Source of the DNA: Cheiracanthium punctorium
Taxonomy: Eukaryota > Arthropoda > Arachnida > Araneae > Cheiracanthiidae
Reading direction: 5' to 3'
DNA length: 64,000 bases
Assembly: GCA_038373885.1 (NCBI GenBank)
Contig: JAWZYV010018267.1
Location: 434,001-498,000 of the forward strand
Positions within the stretch are counted from its first letter, which is position 1. Each line of letters begins with the position of its first letter. Shown here one piece after another: positions 36,676-47,861 of the stretch. Both the position numbers and the translations under genes were made by a program. A model generated the notes under the pieces. It was not told the origin of the DNA, made no database searches, and saw nothing but the letters and a program-made list of their open reading frames with translations.

Positions 36676-36982
36676 TACCGACATTTCCATATGGACATCC
36701 AACGTTTTCCCAACGTAACAACCTTGTTCCAACCACGTGCCATCAATAACCCAACGTATGTGTGCTAGTTGGGATGTGTGTTTTAGGAGTGCTCGAAATA
36801 AGTAAAATAATAAGTAAGCTCAAAATATATATGTATCTATAATTTTTTTTTTCTGTTCGTCTAATTTACCATTTTATGAAGTACAAACTTAATTTTCTCT
36901 GGAGGGGCAATTATCCCTACTGCCCACTCGCTGGATCCGCCACTGCTATGGAAACTTTCGAAAAACCCTTAACTATAGAGCA

Positions 36983-37688
36983 AGAGCCAGAGACCGCCAG
37001 ACCTTCGTCATAGTATAAAAGCTGAAACTTTCTCTGCGCATAACCCCCAACAGAGGTAGGAACAATCGGCCACTATAAAGTTTCGATGATCGTGGCTTTG
37101 TCAGGTAACAGGTGGCAAAGGTGTATAAAATTGCCGAAAATTTCGTCATTTCATAAAGCTTAATTTTTTTATATGTTCTTCTTTGCAGTACTAGAAATCA
37201 CTTTATCCCTTGCCAGACACTTTTCCATCGTGGCAAACCCCCGCCAGACAACCTCAAAGTCTTGAAAAACGCAATTCTATTACGAGCGCGCTGCAAGAAA
37301 GTTCGCGCGTAAGAAAGTTCAGAAGTAGCAGTATAAAATGTCCTTGGCACTTTGTGACAGCTTTACGTACTTCGTCGCCGGAGTTTACGAACACAACAGT
37401 TTTCCATGACTTTGAGGTTGTCTGGCGGGGGTTTGCCACGATGGAAAAGTGTCTGGCAAGGGATAAAGTGATTTCTAGTACTGCGAAGAAGAACATATAA
37501 AAAAATGAAGCTTTATGAAATGACGAAAATATTCTGCAATTTTATACACCTTTGCCACCTGTTACCTGCCAAAGCCACGATCATCCAAACTTTAGAGTGG
37601 CCGAATGTTCTTACCTCTGTTGGGGGGTATGCGCAGAGAAAGTTTCAGCTTTTATACTATGACGAAGGTCTGGCGGTCGCTGGCTCTT
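36983..37688. repeat. 0.7-kb hairpin (inverted repeat)
   Basis: Left arm about 36983-37272 and right arm about 37399-37688 are inverted copies over about 290 bp with few differences; for example 'gccagaccttcgtcatagta' pairs with 'tactatgacgaaggtctggc' and 'ttgccagacacttttccatc' with 'gatggaaaagtgtctggcaa'. The loop is about 125 bp with GC-richer sequence. A 'tataaaagctgaaac' motif lies near both outer ends, pointing inward on one side and outward on the other. Transcription of either strand would give a long double-stranded hairpin. A hAT-like terminus ('ggatccgccactg') ends just outside at about 36949. Confidence 0.88.
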
Positions 37689-39259
37689 AGACTACTGGGG
37701 CCATTCGTGTAAGTCGTTTTGTCTTAGGAGTTCTTAAACCTTTTTTTATAAACCTAAACTAGCTTACCTTTGTTGTTTTTTTTTTTTTTTTTTCAAATCA
37801 ACTGAGTTTACTTATTTGAAAAATGAAACCATCCTTCTCGGGAGAAGCTGGATTTAGTTTTCGATTGCTTATTTATAGTACTTTTCGTGATGATAGGCCG
37901 TTCTGTTAAACAGATGCAATTTTTAGGGAATGAAACTGAATTCATTGTTTAACATTTTTGTTGCCGATAGCGCTCTATTTCGGGATAGACATGAATGTAA
38001 GCCGAATTTCCAATTTCAGTACAGTAGATTCCCTATTAGACAGGTCCATATCAGACGGATTCGTATAACAACAAAAAAATTGCCATGATCTTCGTATAGC
38101 ACGTTCAAAGAGACTCTTTCAGCACGGTGAAATAAAACAGATGTTCTGATTTTATGACGCTTTATGCTCAGTAATAAATATAACCTTTGAATGACAACAC
38201 TCATCAACATTGTCCTATTAAGGTGTGCAAATAATGTATAGAGCAGTTAGACAGACCAGGTGACACTTCCAGGGGGAAAATAGCTCAGGCTTTTCATGCA
38301 CACGGATTCGTGTCTAGTACGGAATGTGTCTAGTGTGTTATAGGAGTGTCTATACTGTGTTTAGAATAACACCTTAATTTATGAAATTACACACAATTTG
38401 AATGAAATGTGAAATTTTTTTCACGATATGAATCACTTAGTATTAAAAACTATTTTATAAATAAAATCGTCATTTAGTAGTGCTCTCATACCTTTTGGAC
38501 TGGCAGTGAACGTGTTAAGTTCGGCAGAAGGAGAACCAGTGAGTGAGAGGTTGACCCATGAGCCCCCGATTTTTGGGTTCTGCCATCTAAAATTATGTTC
38601 ATGCAAGAAGTGATAAATAAATTTCCGACATTTATGTGGTACTCAGAATGCAATTATTTTTCTAAAATATGAATAAGACAGTGAAAGAGAATCATTTTAC
38701 TTCGTTATCGCCGAGTATTTTGCGGAAATCAGATTCATTATTCAAGAAATTAAAATACGAAAATAAATGAATGCTTAAATATTTTAGTGACCGAACCACC
38801 TAAAAAAAAAGAGATCTCGGGACCATCGTAAAAGTGTCCAATGTTGACCAGGACAGACCTAAAGGGCAAACTTAGCCTGGAGGCACTGCGCTGTACTGCT
38901 AACGATATTCTTTCATTTACACTGATAAGTACTTAAATTATCTCCCAAATTACCAGCATGTATTTGAGATGTGGGGAAAAAGAATTCTTGGAAATAAAGA
39001 TTTTTTTACCTTTCTAAAGCAGTAGCTCTTCTTGTAATAAAATAGAAAAGCACACACTTTTCGTCGCAGTTAATGCGACAAATTTATTCTGTTGTCAAAT
39101 ATGCAAAAGTTTTCGCATCCTAATCCCAAAGAAAATTAACTGATACTTTATTTCTAAGGAGATGGAAACCGGGACTTTTCTTATAAAAATATAATAATAC
39201 AGAAAAATAAAGAGAGACAGAGAAATGAACACTATAATTGTATAATGTTTGTTTGTTGT
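37689..39259. other. Unassigned stretch
   Basis: A T run lies at about 37780-37794. I saw no coding region, terminal repeat or RNA gene. Small G/C-rich pieces near 38270 and 38560 were not assignable. Confidence 0.45.
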
Positions 39260-39605
39260 GAATAAGGCAAAGCCACATGTGAGGGATATCTTCTTACTGG
39301 GGGATGCCTCTGGTGGAGAACTTTTTAAGGCGTTCTAACGGGTATTCACTCAGGACCGTACCCAGAAAACAATTTCAGGGAGGGCCCGAGTGGTGCAAAA
39401 GGCAGAATTTTTCACGAACACATCATCATTATTATTTTAGTAACAGAAATCGAAATTTCTAGAGAGGGAGCCGGACCATCCCCCCAGGGTACGGTCTTCT
39501 AATCACGTTACAGCTGGAGAAAACCGCCCAAAACTCCAGACTGTTAGATCTACAGCAGCGCGAGAGGCCAGAACCCTGGACCTGCACACTTCAGCAATCT
39601 CCGAA
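39260..39605 (-). repeat. Core-SINE copy interrupted by a MITE
   Basis: The two halves (about 39260-39350 and 39500-39605) carry the core-SINE signature inverted: 'cgttacagctggagaaaacc' and 'aaaactccagactgttagat', then the tRNA-like end 'cagaaccctggacctgc'. They are split by a short element in 'gggtattcac', with 'taatcacg' resuming after it, suggesting an imperfect 7-8-bp target duplication. Confidence 0.65.
39350..39499. mobile_element. Small TIR element inside the SINE
   Basis: It begins about 'caggaccgtacccagaaaac' and ends 'ccccccagggtacggtctt', whose inverse matches the start over about 13 bases. A related sequence, with 'aaaaggctgaatttttcac' in common, lies at about 40045-40180 inside the 350-bp segment peculiar to repeat copy 2. 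It is non-coding and of hAT-like appearance. Confidence 0.6.
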
Positions 39606-39624
39606 TATTCAGTGTCTTATTACT

Positions 39625-41520
39625 CGGCAATACAAATATTATTTAGCTTTACAAAAGGATTGTAAGTGAGTCCTGTGGTTTACGTTGGTCATCCAAAGTG
39701 CTCCTTTTTGTGCCTTTACCAACGACGAATCGCAAAAGGAAAATTTTAATATACCGAGTTGGGGGCACTAGGCAAAAGCTTCATCGGGGACCCCCATCTT
39801 TCGAAAACTTTTATACCGTACAAAGCAATTTTCATATCTCACCATACAAAGAAGGGTGTTATAACAACACGAAAATGATTATTTGATCACGATGTAAAGT
39901 AAGATGAAAATGTTCGATCAACAATAATAATATTATGAAAGATAATATTTCAGTCATATTATGTAGTATTCAATCGTTAATTTCATTCCACAATTTTTCA
40001 AGTAACATGCTCTACAGTATTCCGGTACTTATTTTCCTAATGCGGCCCTACACAGAAAAAAAAAATTCGGAGGGGGACCCAGCGGTGAAAAGGCTGAATT
40101 TTTCACAAAAAGTCTTAATAAGTATTATTTTGTTAACAAAATTTCTGGGGGGACGGACCCCCCCCCTGGCTACTGTTTTGAATTCTTATATCACAGCATT
40201 TATTTATAATGAAATAGATCTTCACTTCACTCCACTTAGGAAGGCATCTCCTTTTACATGTTCCGATTGAAAATCAACTCTCGTTTCCTCGCGATCAGCA
40301 AACAACATTACATAACCCACGTCAAAATGTTAAATTTGCACTGAATAATTGCCCGAAGCCATACCGTTTAGCTGAAAGAAAAGGTGTGGATATAGTGCTA
40401 GGGCTACAATTCAGGGGGCCCCTATTTGTTAGGGGGCCCGGCACTTGTCCAGAATGCCCTGCCAGAAATCAGACCCTGCTTATAAGTTCAGTACTCGTGG
40501 GGGAAAAAAATATCTCTATTTACTTATTTTACGTATGTTTAGTCGATTACGCTTTTACAAACCAGTTTTTCACATTTAGAATCATATTTCTGACTGCATA
40601 TTAGTGATGGTGCCAGTGGGGGGAACCGAGGCCATGGTTATTGACAACTGGGTCTATTATTTGCGCCCCCGCCCCCACGTTAATGAAGGAAGCTCCCGGT
40701 TATTAAAACTCTATCGGCACTTGCGTTAGTTGTGAATCTAGTATTCTTGAAACCAAAATTTAAAAATTTCCGATTGTTTTCTTCTTACATTTCCTAAAGT
40801 TTAAGGATTTCAGTACCAATATACTTCCAAGATGAAAATAATATTCTGAGCTCAAAAACTTCCAACTGATTTTTGCTGGTGGGGGGGGGGGTGTAATTTC
40901 CTTTGTCCCTCGGATGCTGTTCGTACTCCCCCAGTGCATCATCGCCTTCTCCCACAATACCCTGATTACTGCAGGGCCAAGATGGGCATATTCCCAAGTC
41001 TCCCGATTTTTAGGGGCTCCTAAATTATTACAATATTTGAATTTAGTGTTTTTTTATATAGTAAATGCCTAATTTTTTTCTGATATGAATTTAAAAGTTA
41101 CAAATATTCAAAATCGTTTTTTCATGTTAATTCTACCTCTCCATAAAAAATCACAGCAGATTAACGATTTCTGCAAAAAGAAGTGGTAACTAGGACGGCT
41201 GCTACATTTTAAATGATTACGCAGTAAGTTGCCGGACACACTGAAGTTTTTAAGTGTCTACCTAGCGAGTATGTGCCACCAGTAAGTAAAAATTTGCCGA
41301 TTATGATTATCAATATTATGAAAAAGTCAGGCTTTTAGTTGTATTTTTTAAGTCTTCCTTTTTAATAAAGCTTATTTCTTAATGTTGATATTTCATATGT
41401 TTATAATGCTCATCCACATTCCCATTTATCAAATATTAGTACATTTCGTGTTGGATACATTTAATCATGACAAAGATGTATATGCGAACGCAGAAAAAAA
41501 TACATAAAGTGGTTGTCGCA
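39625..41520. repeat. Unidentified dispersed repeat, copy 2
   Basis: Co-linear with 23405-24957, about 16.2 kb away in direct orientation. It has an additional segment at about 39899-40245, within which lies a relative of the small TIR element at 39350. It therefore retains an insertion, or copy 1 has lost it. No long open frame is common to both copies. Confidence 0.8.
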
Positions 41521-42804
41521 GACAGTAACAAAATGTAGGGGGCACCCATTCAGACTTCTACCGCAAGCAACGGTTTGTCATAATCGGGCCCTGCCGCTCC
41601 CCTCCCCCTCCCAAGATATTTACGTCTTGAGAGTGTAATACTTTTAAAAATGCATTCGCTTTATCCTTTACACAGAAGTTCTTTAAAATGTGTACTTAAA
41701 ATGCTTTGGTATTTATCAAAGAAGCTTTGTTAAAATGGATTTGATTATATATATAAAAAAAAAAAAAAAAAAAAAAAAAATCCACTAATTTTCCAGTCTA
41801 TCGAAAACGAGCTATACGATGAATAGAATAATAAAAGGTAACAATGATCTAGTAATGAAAATAGGCCGCGTCAAAAGGATCAATACCCTTCCATTTAGAC
41901 AGACCTTATCAGAAGATTCATTAGTTGGAGTAGTACACCATGAAGTGCCTCAGAAAACATTAATTTATCAGATATTACACGGAATATATGCAGTTTCTGA
42001 AGTAGTTTCTGAAGTATTCCAATATTTAGAAGTCTGACACCAATTGATGACGCTCTAAATTGCGGAAATTATCATTGAGAAGGAAAATAATCTAGGCCCT
42101 GATTTTCGAAGGGGCAAGAGGAGCAGGTTCCCCAGATCTCCAATTTTGAGGGGCTCCTAAATTTTTACAGAATGAGAATTCAGTTTGATAAATTTCCATT
42201 TTGAGATAATATATGAGTATTTTATCCTATTTTTTTAAAGTTTGAAGTCTCTGTGGCATAATAACGGCCAAAATTATATCTTGGCTAATTTTAGAAATGT
42301 AACTGTACTCGCTTTCTCATTTTTAGTGATTTTTCGTACTTTCCAAAATTAAAAAAGTCTCCAACATCATTCCAAATCAGGGTTAAACTTTACGCAGATA
42401 TGCAGGGGGAAATGTTTAATTAAAATATTTTTGTAACGGCATTTCAGCTGCTATTAAATCTACCAAATCTTCAATTTTTAGAAATGTTTTGCAAGCTTAG
42501 TGCATAAAACTTGTACGCTACGGCACACTCGGAGCTCATTTCTGACATGAAAACTGACAATAGGCATAGGTTAAAGAATTTCAATTCGCTGTACTAATCT
42601 GCTGATATGTAAAAAAAAAATCAATATCAGTATCAATGTTAAGTTAGCGATAAGCATCTCTTGAATATTAGTATCTTCTGAAGTTCTGTGCTAAATTTTG
42701 CATAGAAATTCATTTTAGCTAACAGTATAATATCATGTACAAAATAGATTCCATACCAGATTTTTAACATTATTCAGGGATCAATGCAGTCAAAATTTGA
42801 GTCA
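41521..42804. other. Unassigned stretch before the retrotransposon
   Basis: A run of about 26 A lies at 41755-41780. A 'gccctgattttcgaaggggc...gaggggctcctaaa' stretch at about 42095-42160 resembles about 24395-24450 in the unidentified repeat. A 72-codon open stretch at 41819 has no recognisable features and I do not call it a gene. Confidence 0.45.
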
Positions 42805-42809
42805 GTTTC

Positions 42810-42977
42810 TGTAATAATATTAGAATTAACTGTGACACTAACTGTACCTAAGATTAACTGTAACCCACCGTTTTAATTGTACAAGTAGAACAACAATAAT
42901 AATGTCTGTTTATTTACTCTCGTATGTGTTGCTTATTGTGTACTGCTGGCTTAAACGACATTATAATTAATGTTACA
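42810..42977 (+). repeat. 5' LTR
   Basis: 168 bp, starting TGTAATAATATTAG and ending ATTAATGTTACA, so it has the TG...CA ends of LTRs. It is short for a Ty3/gypsy LTR but typical of compact arthropod families. No strong TATA box is visible. It differs from the 3' copy only in 42899-42936. Confidence 0.96.
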
Positions 42978-42990
42978 TGGTGCCGAAACT
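42978..42990 (+). promoter_or_regulatory. Primer-binding site
   Basis: TGGTGCCGAAAC follows the 5' LTR directly. TGG at this place pairs with the CCA end of a tRNA that primes minus-strand synthesis. I do not assign the tRNA species. Confidence 0.75.
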
Positions 42991-43051
42991 ATTTTATTCC
43001 GAAACTTAACGTTAAGTATTAAAAGAAAATGCCAGCAGACGACAGAGCAAA

Positions 43052-44428
43052 CAGAGCCCGATCAAGCCAAAAGTGGGCCCAGGGCCAAATACTCATTCGG
43101 GCCTTACCCCGTCCTTTTTATACTTGTAAAAAAATTTTATTGAATTTTGATGCAGTTCAGTATATTACATAAACATATAAATCAGGACTAATACACATTC
43201 ATTGTTTGATGCATTCTTTTAATCATAAAAAAGTCTTTTATGCGATTTTTACCAGTTTTTTAAATTTATTTATTCTGAAAAAATGTAAAATATCGTCATT
43301 GTTAAGTGAGTAATTTTCCAGTAAACTAGCAAAGGTGTGGTTTACAACTTTAATTAAAATTTAAAGTGAATCATTTTGAATTGGATTGTGGAAATATCCG
43401 TATAGATATTTTAGAAAGCAATCTTACAATTTGACAGCAATAAACAAAAATCAATCATTTTTATCATTATATTTAAATACACACATATATACGTACACAC
43501 ACACACACACATAAGAATTGCCCAGTCGATAAATAATCTTGGCTAAAACCATAGTTATAATTTATATAACCTCCATTTTCCATAAATGCATAATATACTT
43601 TTCAGAAATCTTTCACATTAGAAAATACAATAATAAAATAAAAAGTTTACCTTTTAAATCAATTCAATAATTACAAAAGTTTTCCAGAAGTACAAAATAC
43701 CACAATGCAAATACCTAACTTCTTTTTAGAACATAATTCCAATAACACTCTCATATGTTTAAGCGCCATGGAGCCTATAGCGCACTTTAACCACTGTCGG
43801 CTAGAGATGAGACGGGCTCAGCCCGAGCCCGAGCCCGGGCCCGACTCGGGCTCGGGCTCTGTAATTCACGATTGCGTTCGGGCTCGGGCTCGTGAAAAAT
43901 TTCTCCTTTGTTGAACATACTCCTTGAAACAAATTTTAAAAAGTGATTTATGGGATAAATAGATGTACTTATTTCAAAAAATAGCGGCACGGGGGACTAG
44001 AAGGTGTGTGAAGCTCCAAAATTTATTGTATCCTATTAATGAAGTAGTTCATTTTATTTGTCTTTAGATGACATTTCGGGCTCGGGCGGGCTCGGGCTCC
44101 AACTTTAATAATATTGCTCGGGCTCGGATTAAAAGTCTTCGGGCTCGGGCTTCAAAAAATGAGCCCGAACTCATCTCTACTGTCGGCTAGTGTGGGTTAA
44201 CAATGTAGCGCGGCCATATTGTAGGCTAATAAAAAATATTTTTAAAAATAAATTATATATTCCACTATGTTTTTTTTTTATAATAATAAAGTGTGCCAAT
44301 TTTCGTTAAGTAATATTTTACGAAATATTTGTACATTTTTTAGTTAAAACTAAAAAAACAAAACGGCCCCTAATAGTGATCGGCCCCTGGGCCTGGGCCC
44401 AGTCGGCCCGTGCGTTAATCAGGCCCTG
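43052..44428. mobile_element. hAT element inserted in gag
   Basis: The left end is CAGAGCCCGATCAAGCC and the right, inverted, CAGGGCCTGATTAACGC. A perfect 8-bp duplication agagcaaa flanks it (43044-43051 and 44429-44436). Both ends continue with G/C-rich 'gtgggcccagggcc' style sequence and the interior is AT-rich with a (CA)n tract near 43495-43511. There is no transposase. It entered after the retrotransposon had integrated, and it carries a further element at 43802-44179. Confidence 0.95.
43802..44179. mobile_element. hAT MITE nested within the gag insertion
   Basis: Ends TAGAGATGAG at the left and its exact inverse at the right; perfect 8-bp duplication ctgtcggc (43794-43801 and 44180-44187). 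It is 378 bp. Both subterminal parts carry multiple CGGGCTCGGGC words, in opposite orientation at the two sides (about 43815-43890 and 44075-44165), with a plain AT-rich centre. TAGAGATG-type ends occur in Ac-like hAT families. It is the youngest layer of a three-level nest. Confidence 0.95.
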
Positions 44429-45256
44429 AGAGCAAATAGCACCGCGATAAACGCAGGAGCATCGAATCCGTTAAGCCTAAACGGCTGTAGCGAACCATCC
44501 AAAGCATGGAAGGATTGGTACCAACAATTTCTTTGGTACGCCACTGTCATCGCCTTGGAAAACAAAGATGAAAAACTGAAGATTGCTGTCTTTATGTCCT
44601 CTTTGGGTTCCGATGCAATCAGTATATACAACACGTTAGGTGAAGAAAAGAAAACTACGTTGAAGCTCCTGACATTCGAAAATTACTTTACTCCGAAAGT
44701 CAACGTAACGTACGAGAGATTCGTTTTTAACAAGGTGGTTCAAGGCGAACACGTTAAATTCGACGATTTTTTTACGGAACTACTAAATAAAAGTAAGTCA
44801 TGTGACTTTGGAACTCTACTCGGTAGTTTAGTGACTGATCAAATAGTGATCGGCGTTCATAACGCCATGGATCGAGAAAAGCTTCTGGCGGAAGATAATT
44901 TAAACCTGGATAAAGCTGTAAAAATCAGCAGGGCTGGTGAATTAGCAAGATCACAGATGACTGTCATCAAAGAGCAACCGCTGAAAATCGAAACTGTTAA
45001 GAAGCCGCAAAATCGAAAAGCGAACCCAAACTATCGAAAGGGTAGACAAGAAGTAAACAACGGAAAATCGTGTACAAGGTGTGGAACGGTGCACAAGAAA
45101 GCTGAGTGTTTGGCATACAATAAAAAGCGCCACAAATGTCATTTAAAGGATCATTTTGCTAAATTCTGTAAATCCAAGCGTGTGGTAGCTACAGTTACTA
45201 ATCAAGATGAATCAAGTGGAAACCAAAACACTTTTGTAATCAGCATTACAGACTAA

Positions 45257-47053
45257 CCTAGTATACTGACAGATTGGTTCGAAAGTTTCGAATTCCAGAA
45301 CAAGTTTAAAGGTACATTTAAATTAGATACAAGTGCCCAGTGCAATGCACTTTCCTTAACCATTGCTAAAAAAGCAAATTTAAGAATTGATAACTCTAAA
45401 ATTACGAAACTAGTTTCATTTACGGGCCATAAAATGCAAGTAATTGGTGAAGCAGATGCTAATATTAAGGTAAAAGGAAAAAATTACACTGTCAAATTTA
45501 CTTTGATAAAAGATAACTTTCAGCCAATATTGGGTAAGAACGCTTGTGTAGAAATGAACTTGATTAAGCGAATAAACTCAGTAAGTTTATCAGATAATAT
45601 AACTAACAGTGGGACTTTCAGTGAAGAAATTGGATGTTTGAAAAATTCTGAATATGAGCTTGACCTGATAGATGATGCACACTTAGAGATTTTTCCAGCA
45701 AGAAGAGTGCCACATTCTCTGCGAGAGAAAATGAAAAATGAGCTGGATAGAATGCAAAAGAAGGAGATCATCAAGCCCGTAACTGACCCAACACCAGCAG
45801 TTTCGCCCATGGTGGTAGTTTGTCGGAATGGAAAAATAAGAGTGTGCATGGATCCGTCAAGTTTAAATAAGAATATTAAGAGAAGACAGTACCCATTAAA
45901 CACTTTAGAAGAAATTGCTTCTAGACTCAACAATTCAAAGTGGTTCACTGTATTGGACTGTAATAAAGGGTTTTCCCAGGTAAAGGTAACTGAGCGTACC
46001 AGTAAATATCTCACAATGGCACCTACTTGGAAAAGATTCTCATATCTCAGAATGCCAATGGGAATATCTTCTGCCCCTGAGGTGTTTCAACAAATAATGG
46101 AACATTTACTTAGGAATATCGAAGGAGTAGAATGTGCGATGGATGACGTATTAATTCATGCTGAAACACTGCAAAAATTAAAAGCTCTGACATCAAAAGT
46201 AACAAAAATCCTTCATGATGCTGGTCTAACACTCAATACAAGCAAGTGTGTCTACACCCAACAAACTGTAAAGTTTTTAGGTCACATTGTCACAGCTGAT
46301 GGACTGAAAGCTAATCCAGAAAAAGTTGAAGCAATCAATTATTTGAAAATACCTGATAGTGTGACAAGCTTACAACGGTTCTTCGTCATGGTCACGTATT
46401 TGGCTAAGTTTGTGCCAAATCTATCAGAAATTACTAGACCACTCAGAGAGCTGTGCAAGAAAGACGTAGAATGGCTGTGGACACCAGAACACCAAGCGGC
46501 TTTTAAAAAGCTACAAGACACACTGAAAGAACTTCCAACGCTGAAATGTTTCAATGTGAACTCTCCAATTGCCTTATCAGTGGATTCCAGCAAGCATTCA
46601 GTAGAAGCAGTAATTATGCAAGAAGGCAGACCCGTAGCTTACGCAACAAAGGCACTTGATCAGACGCAACAAAATTATTCACAGATTGAGAAGGAAGCCT
46701 TTGCAATCGAGTTTGGTTGTCTACGTTTTCATCAGTATATCTGGGGTTGTCGAAAGCTAGTCATTGAAACTGACCACAAGCCACTTGTGTCAATTGCTAA
46801 GAAGCCTCTTCACTCTGCCCCGCCTCGTTTACAGCGTATAATGTTTGACATAATCCCATACCTTCCAGAATTTGTCTATAAGAAAGGGACTGAGATGTTC
46901 ATTGCTGATACCCTGAGCAGAGACTGCACACCATCTATAGACAATGACACTCCTGAACTACAAATGAAAATCCATATCGTAGTTCCTATGACAGAAGCAG
47001 GACAAGCGAGTTATTTGAAGCCCTTCAGGTGGATCCTGAACTGTCCAATCTAA
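45257..47053 (+). pseudogene. pol: protease, reverse transcriptase, RNase H
   Basis: Coding continues in the gag frame after the TAA. Protease: FKLDTSAQCNALS (about 45317-45355), with Ser where DTG is usual. Reverse transcriptase (about 45700-46330): SPMVVVCRNGKIRVCMDPSS, LDCNKGFSQV with the first catalytic Asp, RMPMGISSAPEVFQ, and AMDDVLIHA at 46136-46162, where the aromatic residue normally opening the xMDD box is Ala. RNase H (about 46560-46920): VDSSKHS, QIEKEAFAIE, ETDHKPL and a DTLSRD ending, all acidic residues in place. The frame ends early because of a one-base shift between about 46990 and 47028. Confidence 0.92.
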
Positions 47054-47859
47054 TGAATGCAGTTCTTGAAGGTTGGCCAGAAGATGTCAAAAATGTCCCA
47101 GAATGCATAAAAAAGTACTGGACATTTCGAGATGAGTTTGCCGTACATGAAGGCATTCTCTTCAGAAGTGATAGGATAGTGATACCTGACAAATTGAAGG
47201 AACCAACACTGAAAACAATTCATCTTTGACATCTAGGAATCCAACGTTTGCTGAAAAGAGCAAGAGAAAATGTCTATTGGTACGGGATGAACAATGATGT
47301 GACCACTTACGTCAAGAAGTGCAAGATATGTCAACAGCGTCAAACGGACGAGCCTGAAGAACCCTTGATGCTACACCCAATACCTGAAAGGCCATGGCAA
47401 ATTTGTGCGATCGATATCTTTCATCTTGGTTTAAAAAATTATTTAGTGATAGCAGATAGTTATTCTGGCTATTTTGATTTCAGCATCCTACGAGATTTAT
47501 CTTCAACCACCGTAATCAAAGCCTTGAAAAATTGGTTTGCCACACACGGAGTTGAAGAGACTCTATGCTGTGACGCAGAAACTCAACTGATCTCGAGAGA
47601 ATTATACACGTTTGCCGGAAGCTACAACTTTAGCATACAAGTTTCAAGCCCTGAACACAAACGCTCGAATGGTCAGGCTGAACGCTTTGTTCAAGAAGCA
47701 AAAGCCCTATTATCAAAATGTGTTGCAGATGAAGCTGATATCTATTTAGCTCTACTAAATAGTAGAAACACGCCAAGAGCAAATCTAGGATCACCTACGC
47801 AGCGACTCATGGGTAGAAGAGCGAAAGGAACACTGCCCGTTCTGCTCCAAACTCCTTGA
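47010..47859 (+). pseudogene. pol: integrase
   Basis: It follows the frameshift in the next frame. The zinc-binding domain shows HL-stop-HLGIQR at 47221-47244, where a TGA (47227-47229) interrupts the His pair, then CKICQQRQ (CX2C). The catalytic core has AIDIF (first Asp), CCDAETQ (second Asp, with the usual NG replaced by AE) and SSPEHKRSNGQAERFVQEA (Glu). The enzyme would join element DNA to the chromosome. Frame is lost again between about 47840 and 47862, just after the core. Confidence 0.92.
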
Positions 47860-47861
47860 GC

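Larger units (their letters stand above)
33281..36774. mobile_element. Unclassified TIR element with CCAACG word arrays
   Basis: The left end TCCCAGGGAGCACACATACG and the right end, inverted, TCCCAACTAGCACACATACG agree at 22 of 25 positions including the following 'ttggg'. Both subterminal regions are packed with short words built from CAACG/CGTTG: a 25-bp minisatellite on the left and 53-bp units on the right. The 2.9-kb middle has no recognisable transposase. Target duplications are not clear. Repeated subterminal words usually mark transposase-binding sites in DNA transposons, so a non-autonomous DNA transposon is the likeliest class. Confidence 0.6.
43029..45256 (+). pseudogene. gag, interrupted by a hAT insertion
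   Basis: The gene encodes the structural capsid/nucleocapsid polyprotein of the retrotransposon. The ATG at 43029 opens a short N-terminus, cut after seven codons by an insertion at 43052-44428; the reading phase continues in register from the duplicated target at 44429. From 44555 the frame is open for 233 codons to a TAA at 45254-45256. A capsid-like helical region is followed by a basic linker and a knuckle CTRCGTVHKKAEC (CX2CX3HX4C); a second knuckle HKCHLKDHFAKFC has its first Cys replaced by Arg. The stop lies in the same frame as pol. Confidence 0.9.

Noticed and set aside
36413..36749. Open stretches of about 100 codons on the plus strand
   Set aside because: They translate the 53-bp repeat units in two frames and show only repeat-derived residues.
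36920..36949. hAT-like right end 'ggatccgccactg' paired with 'cagtgacagattcagataag' near 33850
   Set aside because: The flanking 8-mers (agcaaata and ctatggaa) do not match, so the pair is unsupported.
41819..42037. 72-codon open stretch as a host gene
   Set aside because: No recognisable motif, no splice or promoter signal of note, and similar-length open stretches are expected by chance in 64 kb.
45520..46014. 164-codon open stretch on the minus strand
   Set aside because: It is the antisense shadow of the reverse transcriptase region.
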